The notes beneath the pieces are model-generated. The model searched no databases. It was not told the DNA's origin and saw only the letters and a program-made list of their open reading frames with translations. A stretch of 64,000 bases of DNA from Microcebus murinus (Eukaryota; Chordata; Mammalia; Primates; Cheirogaleidae): NCBI RefSeq assembly GCF_040939455.1, contig NC_134116.1:75223900-75287899 (forward strand), given 5' to 3'. Position 1 is the stretch's first letter. Every line of letters begins with the position of its first letter. Made by a program: the position numbers and the translations under genes. This document shows positions 36,794 to 50,028 of the stretch, in pieces.

Positions 36794-37375
36794 CCCAAAC
36801 CTATAAATAATATGCCTCTGCAAAATCACAATGTAAATGAAGGAAAAAGAAGGGGAGCCAGGACAGACAGAACAAAAGGAAACAGTAGCCAGGCACAGAG
36901 ACAAACCATTTCAGACTAGACGAGAAGAAAAGGCTGTGAAAGGTGGATCCCGTGAGAAAAATGCAACTGATGGCACTGGCGTGTTTGGATGTTTGTATTT
37001 AGTTAATGTTCAGCAAGTTCTGGAACTATTCTCCAAGCAACAGGGGAGGCTGTTTCTTCCTTGTTTGTCTCTCCAAAAACAAAGAAACCTTCCCCAAAGG
37101 CAACCCTTGCAGGCAGTCAGGAGATGGGGCCCTGGTGATTGGCTTGGCATAATCAGAAGTTAATGAATCAAGTGGCAAAGGGGTGAACATCAGAACAAAA
37201 TCAGGGTTCAGCGAGCAAGAAAGAAGAGGAAACGGCTGTCGGGCAGCAACTAGCAATGTCAGTCTCATGTGGTATTTATTAAACCTTAGGAGGAAGAATT
37301 TTTTCATGATAAAATACAGGAATCATCCCAGTACACTAATGAGATCGCGAGTAAATTACACATAATAATCATTAT

Positions 37376-37750
37376 ACAGTTGACCCTTCAACAACGTGGG
37401 GGTTAGGGGTGCTGATCCCCATGCAGTCGAAAACCCACATATAACTTTTGAATTCTCAAAAACACAACTACTACTAGCCCACTGTTGCCCAGAAGCATAA
37501 TTTACAACATAAACAGTCAATTAACACACATTTTGTATGTTATATGTGTTATATACTGTATTCTTACAATAAAGAAGCTGTAAGCTAGAGGGAAAAAATG
37601 TTATTAAGAAAATATATTTACTATTCATTAAGTGGAAGTGAGTCATCATAAAAGTCTTCATCCTCATCATCTTCACGTTGAGAAGGAGAAGGAAGAGGAG
37701 GGTGGAGGCAGAATACAGTCCACATGGAAGTGGACTTGGGCAGTTAATGT
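37376..37750 (+). mobile_element. Tigger-type (TcMar) DNA transposon
   Basis: Starts 'acagttgacccttcaacaac' and contains 'gttatatactgtattcttac', then 'ttaagtggaagtgagtcatc' and 'cttcacgttgag', all landmarks of a Tigger/MER2-group nonautonomous element. The far terminus is decayed. Confidence 0.75.
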
Positions 37751-39559
37751 AAACAGGTACTGATTATTTACCCAAATGCTGAGAGTCTGGGGAAAGGGAA
37801 ACAGTGGGGACATGCAGTAAGAGAGCTGAATTCTCCACTGCTGTCATGAGAAACCAGTGAAAATGTCCAAAGTGGACAAAAACAAGAAATAGAACACATT
37901 CTTAGAACGGTGGACCTAGAAAGCAGAAGAATCAGCAAAACCACGTGGAATCTGTGGTCTCTGCTGAGTAGGAGCTGGGAGGAAAGGGCGGGCAGAAGAC
38001 TGCAATTCCTTGTTACAAGCCTTTTATCACCGTAATAGAGATTTAACATTTTAAAACCACTGTTTTCTTATGGAATAAAGAAAACTGCAGCAAAACGTGA
38101 GGATTTAGATCATTTTAATGAAGAACTAAAGCGACAAACTCATTAAAAAGATCCACTTTGTAACTTTCCAGTTTATATTAAAATTTAAAATTTAAAGGAT
38201 CTGATCACTGTATTCGATGCCTGGAAACGCAACAGATTGTATGTTCTTGTTGAAATGACAGGGCATCTGAATCTGAAACAGAATCAGCAGGAGGAAAGAC
38301 AGGAGTGTTTCTGGTTTGTTCGCAGAAGAGCAGACCCGAGATTCGCCAGGGCTGAGCAGGAAACCAAGACGGCATTCCCTCCCGTCCCTGAGCACAACAG
38401 GAGGAGGGTTTCAAAGAAACGCCGAGCTAGTTTAATGAAAATGAAGTCACAAGGTTAGAAGAAAGCCATAGATTTTGATACGTACAAAGCAAATTTTAAG
38501 ATTTTTCCAGCTGCCTGTGGAGTGGCAACTCGGGATATTTCTGAATTATCGAGCGTGTTCTTTCTATCGGGCAGTGTGCTGCCTGCAAGACACAGTCCCT
38601 CTGTGTCATGACTTAGAGAGATACAAAATACCTGCCTATCGTCAGGCCTCTCGAAATGCCTTCCCCATGACACCATAAACACAAAGCAGGGACAAAGGAG
38701 GTACGCTGGAATGAGGGAAGGGGCATGTTGAATCTGTCATCCTCTGGCTATGTGGCAACTCACTAATCTCATCTTGTGTCCTTATCTGCATTTTAATGCA
38801 ACTAACCACAGTGGCTTGTAGCTTTGTTGGGAGGACTAGAAAAAAAAATGTATTTAACACACCCATCCCACAAGGAAGATTAAATAAATGGTAGGACATA
38901 TGAGGCCGCTGCATTAAAAAATATGTATGGACTCATTGCTACAAGGTCAATTGGGCTGCAGAAAGGAAAAACGCACACAGATGTAAGGATGGGTTTTGTT
39001 GTTGTTTGCTTTTGCTTATTCCTAACAGCATGGGTGCAGAGTGCCCTGTGTTGGCACTTTAACTTTGGCAGCAGCTTGGTTGGAGCCCCCTCCACTGGCA
39101 CCTTGCCCTGCATCTGCCCACAGATGGGCAGCTCTGTGTCCACCCACCCTCTGGCTATGCTAGAATTTGCACAGCCCATCCAATGGGATATTTAGTCTGT
39201 GTCTGCTAGAGACTGATTTCTGTACAGTAAGGGACTGGTGAAAGTGTCCCGAATTCCATCTTTGAAAGAATTGGCTGGAATCAGAAAAGAACTGTTACTA
39301 TGGGCCATCTGCCAGAACACGGAAATATTTTTATTTTGAAAAAAGAAATGACGTAATACTATTCCCTTTCCACATTATCTCCATGGTGCTTATTCCTAGA
39401 CAGCAGGTTCTGTGCCTAGCAGAGCCCCATTGGATGCACACATACGCTGGTGAATACTGTGTCCTAGGTTAACAGCACCAGGTTAATCTCGGTTAGGAAG
39501 AAGCAGGTTGCAAGATACTGGAGTCATGACTAGAGAGGAGTAACACACAGACCATAATG

Positions 39560-39840
39560 TGCCCGGCTCACACCTGCCAAAGTCAATCCAGGGTTCCCTA
39601 CTTGCCTGTGGCCAAGGCCACGGGCTACACTTTCTCAGCCGGCATTTACCGCTTTCTGTCTTTATTGTTCGCGGTTATTTCTGCATATGCCTCATCCCTG
39701 CCCCTCCATCCAGCCCACTTTGTTCACAGAACTGGGCTGCTCTTGCGGGCAGGGTCCTTGCCTTTTAGCATCTGTAGATCCCTTCCAGCACCAGAACTTT
39801 CACTAATAAACACTCAGCAAAATTTTGCTAAATTCACAGA
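39560..39840 (+). repeat. Possible L2 fragment
   Basis: CT-rich sequence with 'gggcagggtccttgcctttt' and a tail 'aataaacactcagcaaaatt'. Confidence 0.4.
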
Positions 39841-40309
39841 TAAACCTTGTCATTTTTGATTTGGAGATGGGCAAGCACTGCGGTCAGAGCCGTGCTTGTG
39901 AAGTCCAGCCCTACTACGGATGCTAGGTGGGCACCACTTCCCCAAAGAGTTCCCACACCTGTCTCGGCCCACGGAGGCCTGCTGGGGCCCTTAGCTGTGA
40001 TCACGCTGGTGACTGAGCACTCACCACCACCCATGGGAGCTCTGTTGCCAAAACTAGGTTCATTCATTCACTCCAAATATACCGAGCATCAGTTTTATGA
40101 CAAAGGTGGCCTGGGAGCTAGGAACAAAGAGATGCTAAGACAGGAATCCACTGCAGACAGGCTCTGGGGGCTGTAACCCTACGATGATCCCCACTGCTGC
40201 ATGGGCTGCACCGTGGCAGACACCAGGTGTCGGGAAGTCCCTCTGCAGTGCAGTCCCTGAAGTCCTCCTTTGTCCTGCAGAACCGGCTCATCAGGAACTG
40301 GACATCCAC

Positions 40310-40505
40310 ATTCCTCTGACTTCCTATGCACTTCATTTATTCCTTTCCCACGATCCTGATCACTTTTTACCTGGTACAACTATTGTCTTCTCTTTTCTTC
40401 TTGGCTAGACTTTCAGCTCTTGGAGACCAGGATCCCAGCCCAGTTCATCTTCATATCCCTCACAACACCCAGCACAAGGCCTCAGTTAATATCTACTGAA
40501 TAAAA
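40310..40505 (+). repeat. L2 3' tail
   Basis: 'agctcttggagaccaggatc', then 'cacccagcacaaggcctcag' and 'ctactgaataaaac'. Confidence 0.6.
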
Positions 40506-41654
40506 CATGCCTTCTTAACAGGCACCAAAAATTAAAACCCATCACTTTCTAGCGAACTATTATTAAAACTTTTCTGGCAAGCTACATAAATAAGCATGAT
40601 AAAATATTATTAATATAGTAGGTAAATTCTGATAATACAATCCGATATTCTGTTTGGAAACTACAAAGTATTGCTTTCCATTACACAACATATTCATATG
40701 TTCTTCTCATTTTTGCCTGCTTTGTTGTCAAGGTAATAAATGCCATACTTCAAGGATCTATTTTGCAAACATTTAAAGACCAGAATCACAAAAAGCTTCA
40801 TGTATCATACAAATAAGCATTTAATGAATAAAACTAATTCTTGGGAGTATTTTGAATACACTATACACAGAATGTGTAGGGTGCAAGATTTTCAAACTGG
40901 AATCAATTTAATGAGTCATGGCTGGCATTTCTTAAAATGAGGATATAATAGAAAAACATTGGTTTATCACATTTCCACGGGTAAGAATTGTTTCCTGAAA
41001 TCTTTTCCAGTTAAATGTGTGTGTGTGCACATACACGTGCATGCATGTATAAGGATAAGAAGAAATATAATATATTCCTTCTGAGTTGCAGAGAGAAACA
41101 TTAAAGCCATGATGCTGTAGGGATATTTGTCATTGTTTTTGGCTGCTGGGAACCAAACCAACTTCCCACTTTCGGGTAATTCTCAACACTGTCAGTCTTG
41201 GTGGAAGCAGGGAACCTACATTGCATTAAAGAAGCAAACGAGAGAGCCAGTCATGCTCCCTTCCCTCTAGCGAGGTGAGCCAGCATTGGCCAAATGGGTG
41301 CTGTCACTTGGGACTTTGAACCATCAGCACACGACACAGAGACTGTGATGATGATCAGACTGAATGAGGGACAGCGCCTGGGAGCAGCAGCCGTGCAGCT
41401 GTGACCCACAGTGGTGGCAGATCCAGCCGTGGAGGCAGCAGCAGGGCCCACGGGAGTGCCCAGCCTGGCTTGTTGCTGCCGCCCGCCATGCCTGGTGCTC
41501 CCAGGCTCTCGCCCATCGTCCATGCCTCAATGACAGCCTTGACTTTCTGTGCTGTTCCCAGAGAGGGCTTTTCTCGCTCACAACCAAGAATCTTGAATGA
41601 TAAAAATACCATGCCAGGAGTGTGGCCTCTATTCTGTAGGAAAACATTGCATAT

Positions 41655-41800
41655 TTTTAAACAAGAAGAATGACATCTGGCAAGGCAGTACTATATAAGC
41701 TGGACTGGAAACCAGAACCAGTGTGGGTAGAATAAGCAGGTGGCCCAGACCAGGCAAAAGATGAGGACTTGAGCTAGGACAAAAGTGTCAAAGGGAAATC
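41655..41800 (-). repeat. L2 fragment, minus orientation
   Basis: 'aagaatgacatctggcaagg' and 'caggtggcccagaccaggca' recall antisense L2. Low conservation. Confidence 0.4.
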
Positions 41801-41877
41801 CCATTAACACCTTCTGCATGAACCACATTTCAAGGGGGCAATTCAAGACTATAGCCAAAAAGATCCAGTGAGGCCAG

Positions 41878-42105
41878 CACAGAGTATAGTTGAGGGCATG
41901 GACTCCCTGGATTTGAATCTAGACGTATCCGGTGGATGAATCTGAGTTAGTTACTTGATCTCTCCGTGCCTTAGTTCTGCCATCTGTAAAATGGGAACAA
42001 TGATAACATGTCACTCACAGAGTTGTTTTATGAGGATTAAATCAGTTAATTTATGCAAAAAAGGCTTAGAAAAGTGCTAGGCACTCAGCAGGGTGTAACT
42101 GTTCA
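41878..42105 (+). repeat. MIR SINE
   Basis: Nearly full MIR: 'catggactccctggatttga', 'gccatctgtaaaatgggaac', 'tgaggattaaatcagttaat' and 'aaagtgctaggcactcagca' in consensus order. Confidence 0.85.
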
Positions 42106-43111
42106 ATTTAAAAATTAAAAAACAGAAAAACAAATGGTCCTCTCCATCCCAAGTGCTATAGCAAAGCTGCTTCTTTGGGTCTAACTTGGGGAGTGGACTC
42201 CCAGTCTGTTGTTCTTCCTGGACTACTTTAACTCTACGTTTAGTTGTTTATTATTCTGCACAGAGAGGCTTTCACAAAAGGGTCAGTGCACCATTAGTGC
42301 CTAATCTTTCAATATCTTACTCACATTTACTATTTGTAAATTTATCCACTGCTAAAGTTCAGTGACGCTCTATTATCTGGCCTCACTGGGGAACTAAGTG
42401 TTCCACGTAAATTGATTTTCTAGCAACTGAAGCACATTTGAGAGCCAGTGCACTTTAAAGTTTGAATTATGTTAAGGGAGAGCTTGTAAAATATACTGTA
42501 AAATTTTCTACCTTCTGGAAAAGTGCATCAGAAGTAATCTAATATTTTCATGGTGACTTAAGGTGATCACTTTGAACATCAGTCACTGGACTCGTGCTGT
42601 AATACAGCAATGGGTTTAGGGATTAACTACTGTGGTTTAAAGATCTGTTTGCCCTCAAACTATCTGCTCAAATATGACCATACTGAAGTCCTTGTATCTC
42701 TCTTTTACTTTAATGTTCCCTGCATCTTTCCCTGCTATTAGTTAAGTATTACTGTTTCTGCTTCAGAGTGCAACTTTTCCTGCTTTCTATAATCTGAACC
42801 ACTTTGCAACAGACACTAAAAGTCCATATAAAGCAAAAAGTATGTAGTATATAGTATATATGGGTATACAGCCCACAACTGTGGTGTGGGCAGGAAACAC
42901 CAGTCAAGAGTAGGAAACATATACTGCACATTTGGGGAAATACACTTCACCTCTAAAAACTATTCCCAGACTTTTACTGTTAAGATCGCTGAGGCTGCCA
43001 AAAGAACACTGTCATTCTGTGACACTAGTGATGAGTGACAGCTGAAGTTAAGGAAGGCAAGAGTCCCCCGAACCCCAGACTTATGAATAATACAGCCTAC
43101 TCAACATCTCC

Positions 43112-43645
43112 ACTGCAGTAGTTTGCTACCACTCATGTAACAAATTGCCACAACTTAATGTCTTAAGACACGAATGTATTATCTTGCAGTTCTGGAGGCC
43201 AGAAATTCGGAATGGGTCTTAATGGGAAAATCAAGGTGCTGGCAGGCCTGTGCTCCTCCTGAAAACTCCAGGGGAGAATCTATTTCCATGCCATTTCCAG
43301 CTAGGAGCTGGAAAGATGGATCTCACAAAAGAGACAGAGGCTGCCTGCATTGCTTAGCTGTGGCCCCTTCCTGCAACATCACGGCATGTCATTCCACCCT
43401 CTGTTTCGGTCGCATGTCTCCTTCTCTGACTTCAACACCCCTCCCTCTCCTTTCTAAGGACCCCTGTGATTTCACGGGGCCTATATGGATAATCCCAGAT
43501 AATCTTCCCCTCAATACCCTCAGCGTAATCACACCTGAAAAGTCTCTTTTGCCACGTGAGGTAACACATCCACGGGTTCCAGGGATTAGGACATGGACGT
43601 CTCTGGGGCCTTTGTTCTGCAGCCACATGGCAGAGACGTGAACGG
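43112..43645 (-). mobile_element. MLT1-type LTR (ERVL-MaLR)
   Basis: Reverse-orientation LTR with 'catgtaacaaattgccacaa', 'gcagttctggaggccagaa', 'gtgatttcacggggcctata' and 'gggattaggacatggacgt'. The 155-codon frame at 43174-43641 is a chance frame through it. Confidence 0.75.
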
Positions 43646-43659
43646 ATCTCAAGCTCACC

Positions 43660-44105
43660 ATGCACAAAGCTGAGCTGCTGCTCTTTCCACTCACTCCCAT
43701 CCCCTGCCCAACCTGCCCTGCCCACAGTCTGCCTGCATCTCAGCTGACGGCAAGTTTGTCCTTCCAGTTGCTCAGGGTACATGGTCAGTGGCCACCCTAG
43801 ACTCCTCTCACCCACATCCCACATGCAACCTGTCATCAGGTTGTCTCAAGTATCCTTTCAAAAACAGATCCAGCATGTGACCACCCCTCCCAACCTCCAT
43901 GGCTGCCACGACCCAAAACACCACCTTCTCCCAGTGGGATCCCTGGAGCAATCTCCCAGAGCCCACCTCGCATTCTGATCTGAACCCTGCAGCCAGAATT
44001 ATATATTAAAGGTGCACATCAGATCACACCACCCCTCTCTCTGAGCCCCTCCAGTGGCTCTCCAACTTATGCAGAGGGAAAGCCGAAGTCCTTATGACAA
44101 GCATT
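43660..44105 (+). repeat. L2 LINE, plus orientation
   Basis: 'ttccagttgctcagggtaca', 'actcctctcacccacatccc' and 'ccctccagtggctctccaac' follow the L2 3' region. Confidence 0.7.
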
Positions 44106-44399
44106 CTAGGGAAAGAGGCAAGAAAAAGCAGTTTTCCAGGAGTTGAAGGCTGCTCAGCGTGGCCTGAATAAAGACTGTGAGAGGAAGTGAGAGATGGACA
44201 TGGGCATGTGGGCGAGTGTCTGGCACCCCATGCTAAGTCCCCTCACCTGGGACTCAAGGCCCTACCCTAAGGACCATGGAGAGGTGCTGACAAGTGATGG
44301 GCAGAGCCGGAGCACAGCTAGCTCTGCACTTTGGAAATCGAGCTCCAGCTGCAGCCCAGGATGGGACAGAGAAGGAAGGGTAGGAGGGGGAAGGGCTGG

Positions 44400-45130
44400 G
44401 TGACTGCTGGAGGTATCTGGCAAGGACAAGATGGTGGCAGCAGAAAGAAAAGGGAGTGGACAGATTTGTGGCTCTTTAGGAAATAGCAGTGGCAAAACCT
44501 GGTGACAGCTCAGAGGTGAGGACAAGAATGTCACCCAGGGCCTGACTTGCATGAATGCATCTTTATGCTGGCAGTGCTCTCATCAGCGGGATGGGGAAGC
44601 TCAGCAGAAATAACGACTTGCTGTGACTTGCTGAGACCAAGGGGTGTGTGAGATATTCAAGTCAAAATGCTACTAGGTGACTAGTCATATGGAATCTGGT
44701 GATCAGTTAAGAGATATTGGCTGGAAATATGTATTTGGAAGTCTTCAGTTTGCAGAAGGTTAAATTAAACCACAGAAATAGAGTAAAAATAAATAAATAA
44801 AAGAAAGAAAGAACAGACCACCCAGAATGAACACATAGAAGAAACACAGAAGAGGACTTAGGACGGAACCCTTTAAGGGGAAGAGAAGTCTACAAAGGAG
44901 ACTGAGAAAGAACAGGTAGAGGGTTAGGAAAAAAACTAGTAGAATCAGGTCCCATAGACAGAATGCAAAAGAAACCAGCATTTCAAAGAACAGTGCTCAT
45001 GGGTGTCCAAATGCTGCCACCAGGCTAAGTAAAAAAAGGCCTGAAAATTGTGCCTTGGATTTTGTGTCAAATAAATTGCTGGCGACCTTGACAAGAGCAG
45101 TTCTGGTGGAGTTCAAGCCAGGCCTCGGCA
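44400..45130 (-). repeat. L2 LINE, minus orientation
   Basis: 'gcgggatggggaagctcagc', 'aaggagactgagaaagaaca' and 'accttgacaagagcagttct' match antisense L2 in order. It overlaps in consensus with the plus-strand L2 just to its left. Confidence 0.65.
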
Positions 45131-45774
45131 GGCAGCGGAATGAGAAAGGGCGGAATGCAAGAGTGGAGAGCTGGCCCATGGGGCATGGCTAAAGGGGAGA
45201 TGGGGCCATCGGGGCAGAGTCAGGAGAGGAAGGGGAGTTCAAGGTGGGTTGTACGTCTTTCCTATTTCTTTCCTTCCTTCCTTGCTTCTATGGTGTCAGG
45301 GATCTACATGGCTAAATACTGGCGGGAAGAAGCCATCGAAAAGAAACACAGATTATCGCTGTGCGAGGTCTCTGAGAAGGCAGGAGAAGACGAATACAAG
45401 TGGGAAAAGTCACCTTTGGGTCCCTACTCTTGTCAGAAAGCCATTCCCTGACATTTTAAAATAGTTCATTCATCTCTGTGCAAGAAACTGGGATGAAAAT
45501 GGCCCCCTCCCCCCCCAGAGGTTTGAGCCATTGCGGGGAGCGGGAAGCCACTAGCCAAGAGACACTGACATTTTGCACCCTCCATGGTAAACGCTCTGCT
45601 GGCGGGGGCCCAGGATGCCACTGAAAGGAGCCAGGGAGAGGATTCTGAGAAGACAGCCAAGTAGGAGGCACCAGGAATCCATCTCCCCACCCAGACAACA
45701 ATTATACCGGCAGAATCTGTTTAATTTGGAATTCTGGGATCTATTGAAGGCTTCCAACATCCAGGGAAGGGTAG

Positions 45775-46340
45775 GTTATAAAAATGTATGGCAGTTTCTA
45801 AAAAAAAAGGAAAAATAGAATGACTACACAATCCAGCAATCCCAATTCAAGGTATACACCCAAAAGAACTGAAATCAGGGTCTCAAAGAGACACTTGTGC
45901 ACCCATATTCATAACAGCGCTAGTCACAGTAGCTGAAATGTGGAATCAAACCAAACGCCCACCATGCATGAGTGGACAAAGAAGATATAATATATACATA
46001 TTAATACAACAGAATATTATTCAGCCTTAAAAAGGAAGGAAATTCCAACACACGCTACAACACAGATGAACCTTGAGGACATGGTGCTAAGAGAAATGAG
46101 CCAGTAAGCAAAAGACAGATTCTGTATGATCTTGCTCACTTGAGTACCTGGGTAGTCAAGTTCACACAAAGTAAATTGGTGGGTGCCAGGGGCTGGGGAG
46201 AGACGTGGGAAGTTATTTAATGGGGACAGATGGTTACACAGCAATGCGAATGTACTGAATGCCACCAAACTATACACTTAAAAATGGGTAAAATGAGAAA
46301 TTTTATGTTATGTGTATTTTACCACAATTTTTAAAAAATT
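45775..46340 (+). repeat. L1 3' end (older)
   Basis: Sense L1 ORF2 end and 3' UTR: 'acacccaaaagaactgaaat', 'aacagaatattattcagcct' and 'actatacacttaaaaatggg'. No clear target-site duplication. Confidence 0.8.
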
Positions 46341-47304
46341 AAACATGTGAGTAACTAGGATTCGAGTCAACCAAAGGCCCAGGGGACCCCGGGAGGGCCA
46401 AATGGCGTCCTAGGAATGGCCAGGCAGAGCCCAAGCTATTGGAAGTGGCCATGAACCACTGAAAGTATAATTATTCAGGAATATTCATTAGCACCTTCCT
46501 GGAACATGACAAGTGTGAAATGTGTTCACAGTGAGCAATGCCACGAACACCTCCCTGCTTCTAGTCCATGTGCAGCTATCAGAAACCACCTCCCTCCCCT
46601 CGGCCTGCTCCCCTCACTGCACTCCCCCCAGCAAATGACAAATGTTGCTCAGACCAGGCAGGTCCTGGTCCCCCCCACCCACCCCGACTTCCCACAGTCC
46701 TCAGATCTGTTCCCTTCTGGCTCTGGAACCAAACTGTGACATCAGCGTGATACCACGGAAGAGCATTTGTTAAAATACTAATTTCTTTCTTCTATGTTCC
46801 TTTTTTCTATCTGCCTCCCCCAAGCAGGCCCCGTTATTCCAGGTCCCCGAGAGCTTTGTCACTCTACAGTGAGCGGGAGTTGCCATAAGACACTTCCCTT
46901 CCTGGCTTTGGTTTCCAAAAGCTTAAGCCCGTGGAGGAAAGAAGGGTTTCAGGCGAGAGGAAGAGCCCCTGTGGGAAGTATAGGGAAGAGGGAGGAGACT
47001 GAGAGATTCCCACAAAGTGAGCCTCCCAGGTCCACAGAGGAGAGGGCTGTGGCTCCTCCCGACAGTCAGGCCCTGCGCTGGCAGCTCTCCAAAAGCCGCA
47101 GAGCCTGGGAAGGAACAGCTGCGGCCAAGCCTGGGCTGGGCACCGGCTTGCACAGGTTCCTGGGTACAGAAGTCAGGCAGCACACCGGCTGGTCCAAAGA
47201 GACCCTGTGAGACCTCAGAGGGACCTGCTGTGGACTGCAGACCCATGGCCAGAGTGATGTCCCTCCTGCCTTGGTGCCACCTGTGACCCCAGGACCTTTG
47301 CACA

Positions 47305-47370
47305 AAGGGGAAGGAAGGAAGAAGAAAGAAAGAAAAAGAAAGAAAAGAAAGAAAGACAGAAAGAAAGAAG
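47305..47370 (+). repeat. (GAAA)n-rich low-complexity tract
   Basis: Purine-only GAAA/GGAA repeats with few interruptions. Confidence 0.9.
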
Positions 47371-47530
47371 CTAAGATTGAATCTCCTGTCAGATCAGAGC
47401 AGAAAAAGGCTCAGAGTCAAAATTAAATTGAGTTACAGAAAATCACGGATGGACATAAAATGAAAAAAACACTTGTTAGTCAAATAAAATGTGTGTTCAC
47501 CTAGTGCTGGACAGTGAAGGCAAGTGTAAC

Positions 47531-47532
<2 letters not shown>

Positions 47533-47574
<42 letters not shown>
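47533..47574 (+). repeat. (CA)n microsatellite
   Basis: Uninterrupted CA run of 21 units. Confidence 0.97.
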
Positions 47575-47576
<2 letters not shown>

Positions 47577-47689
47577 CCTGGTGATGCTCATTCACATCCT
47601 ATCCTACATGACCCAGAGCAGCACAGACCCTAACTGCACTAGCTAACACAGTGGCAGTCTTAAGTGAATAAAAGTTTTCAAAAGGCTCA

Positions 47690-47960
47690 CCTTTAAACAT
47701 GCACTGGTCCACCTACCTCCTCTTATAAATGTGATCGTGTCACTTCTCTGCTAAGTGGTTCCCTTTTGCTCTCACAGCAAAACCCAAACGCTAAGCCATC
47801 ATAACACCCTGCATGATTTAACTTGCCAACCCAATACCCTCACATGGACCCTCTCTCTGTGAATACAGCTGCTCCTCCCTGCCTGGGATCCCCATGCCTC
47901 CAGAGCGGCTTGTGCCTGGCACAGAGCGGTTAGTCAATAAATGTCAAATGACTGAATCAC
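47690..47960 (+). repeat. L2 LINE 3' region
   Basis: 'tgtgatcgtgtcacttctct' and 'taagccatcataacaccctg', then 'gttagtcaataaatgtcaaa'. Confidence 0.7.
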
Positions 47961-49096
47961 TCAGGGAAACTCCAAACCACAAGACACCTCCCTGCCAGTT
48001 CACAAGGCCTCCCTGGCAGCAGAAGGTTCCGGCACCCTCCTTCCATACAAACCCCTAGTTAGGACAGGACGGCAGGGGGCAGAGGGGCCAGGCACATAGG
48101 CCACATGTCCTACAGAGGCATTTTATTTGACCCTAACGACGTGACAACTTGAGCTCGTCATCAACCAGCATAAACGAGAGAATTCTGCATAAAACATCCA
48201 GATGCCTCTTTAGGAGCAGGACTTGCTGCCCTGTTCACCCCAACCTCACCCCTCCTATCACCTCCCCAACAGAAGGTGCGAGGTGGCTGCCATCCACCCC
48301 CATCCTCCTAGCCAGCCTCCCCCCGCCTGCTGTGGACACCCAAACAAGGATCCCTGGAGCAGAAGAGCCATCACGTCGTGACCCGGATTTAGGGACTCCC
48401 CCATCCCTGCCACCAACAAGCCGGATCTAAGCCTCTTCACTGCTGCAGCCTCCTACTTCTTAGAGTTGCTGGGGCATATTTTTCTGGGTTTGGGAAGCTG
48501 GCAAGGGACTCTGCTAATGAGGCCAATTTTTTAAAAAAAATTTTAGCTGTGTATCTGAACTATATATGCTTCCCTAAAATTTCCTCATACGGTTATCCTG
48601 TATCTTAAAAGGTGTCACTATCTTGGCCTCATTTTCATAAGCTTCTTTCACTGGTGAGGTCTTGGGCAAGACGAGAATTCATCCCAAAGGTCCAAATGAC
48701 TAAGCAACGATTTTCCCGAGGCTGCCTGGACTCCTCGGCTCCTTTGCACACCGGCAGCTGACCCCGTGTGCAGAATCTCAGCTCTCAGCACTCCCCAGCC
48801 CCACGAATTTCACAAAGCATGCCCAGGAGGGCGTCTTACATTACAGCGGATCAGTGTAAATCTCCCTCAGCGGGCAGGTCTAAGGCGAAGAAACTGTTGA
48901 CAAGAAAGCATTTGCATCTCTTGATTAGAAGCTCGTCCAAACCAATTGGATCAAAGCCCTGCAAAGCTGTTTTACAAACAATTGCTTTTGATTACAAGGA
49001 AAGCTAAATGAGCAACATCTTCCTGCTGCAAAGGGGCTTGCTCTCATATTAAACTAATATTTTAGATGTGAGCTTACATCACTTCAAACCACATTA

Positions 49097-49136
49097 AATT
49101 CAGGGGGGAAACGGAACTTCATTTCCCCCCTGAATT
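49097..49136 (+). repeat. Perfect 15-bp inverted repeat with 10-base loop
   Basis: AATTCAGGGGGGAAA at 49097-49111 and its exact reverse complement at 49122-49136. The loop is CGGAACTTCA. Confidence 0.95.
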
Positions 49137-49703
49137 ATTCAAAACCTTCTCTGATTTTTAGTACACATAAATATACCTCCCCTTTAATAAAAACACTCCC
49201 TCTGAAGCATGCCTCAGGTCTTTGTCTACTCCAAAGGCAGCTCTTTGAATATCTGATAATTAATGGACTTTCAACATGGTGTTAAAAGTGATAATTATAT
49301 CTTTTGAAATAACTGTCGATATTCAGTAAATACTTTGTACATGTTCAGTTTGCTAAAAGCTATGTTAGTGGCTCCACATATTTAGGTTTTAACCCTTTTC
49401 CTGATTGATCCCTTTGCTCATAAATCCATTTCTCTAATTTTCTGTTTTCTCCAAAGCAAATTAATAATTTCTTTGGGATTGGAGTGGGGATAGAAATTGA
49501 AAGGTAAAGCGATTCTTGAAAGGTTACTAATTATCAAGCATGACACTTTTGCTTTACAACACATCTGTATAAAATAAATTCCCACAGAGATAACAGGTTT
49601 TCAGAAACAGGAAGACAATGATACTGTAGTTAGGTGAATATGCCATTCCCATTTTACAACGGGAGAAACTAAACAATAACTGTGCTCAAGTACTAGACAT
49701 AAC

Positions 49704-50028
49704 TGTAAGGTTTTTGGCAGCGGTGCAAAGAAAAGACAGACAGACAGAGAGAGAGAGAGTGGGGCCAAACAACATGGCTTTACTGAGCTCTCCCGGGCGA
49801 GGTTCACAGTTCCCAAGAGAGGGTGGGCCCGAGAAGTCACACCCATTTGAAAGGGGGGAAGGCTTTTATATCATTTTAAGTAGGCTGAGGACTTTTGGTG
49901 GGAAGAGCAGGGGTTTTTCCACTGTGACCTTTGGTGGTCACCTGGCAGTTGTCCTTGGAGGGTCTGGTCTCATGAGCCTTTTCTTTTTTTGATCTAGGGA
50001 GGGGAGGGGCCCCACCACCAGCCTTACA
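49704..50028 (-). mobile_element. Solo LTR with 5-bp TSD, sense to MTUS2
   Basis: A 325-bp element whose minus-strand ends are TGTAAGG and CCTTACA, flanked by ATAAC at 49699-49703 and 50029-50033. On the minus strand a TATAAAAG box (near 49870) is followed by an AGTAAA polyadenylation-like hexamer (near 49784) and a CT-rich 3' part, the usual order in a retroviral LTR. No internal region or partner LTR is present, so it is a recombined solo copy. I do not recognise the family. Confidence 0.85.

Noticed and set aside
41170..41600. CpG-containing stretch with several open frames, considered as a processed pseudogene
   Set aside because: I could not match any frame to a protein family, and no poly-A tail or target-site duplication was seen.
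43174..43641. 155-codon plus-strand frame
   Set aside because: Falls within an MLT1-type LTR and is noncoding.
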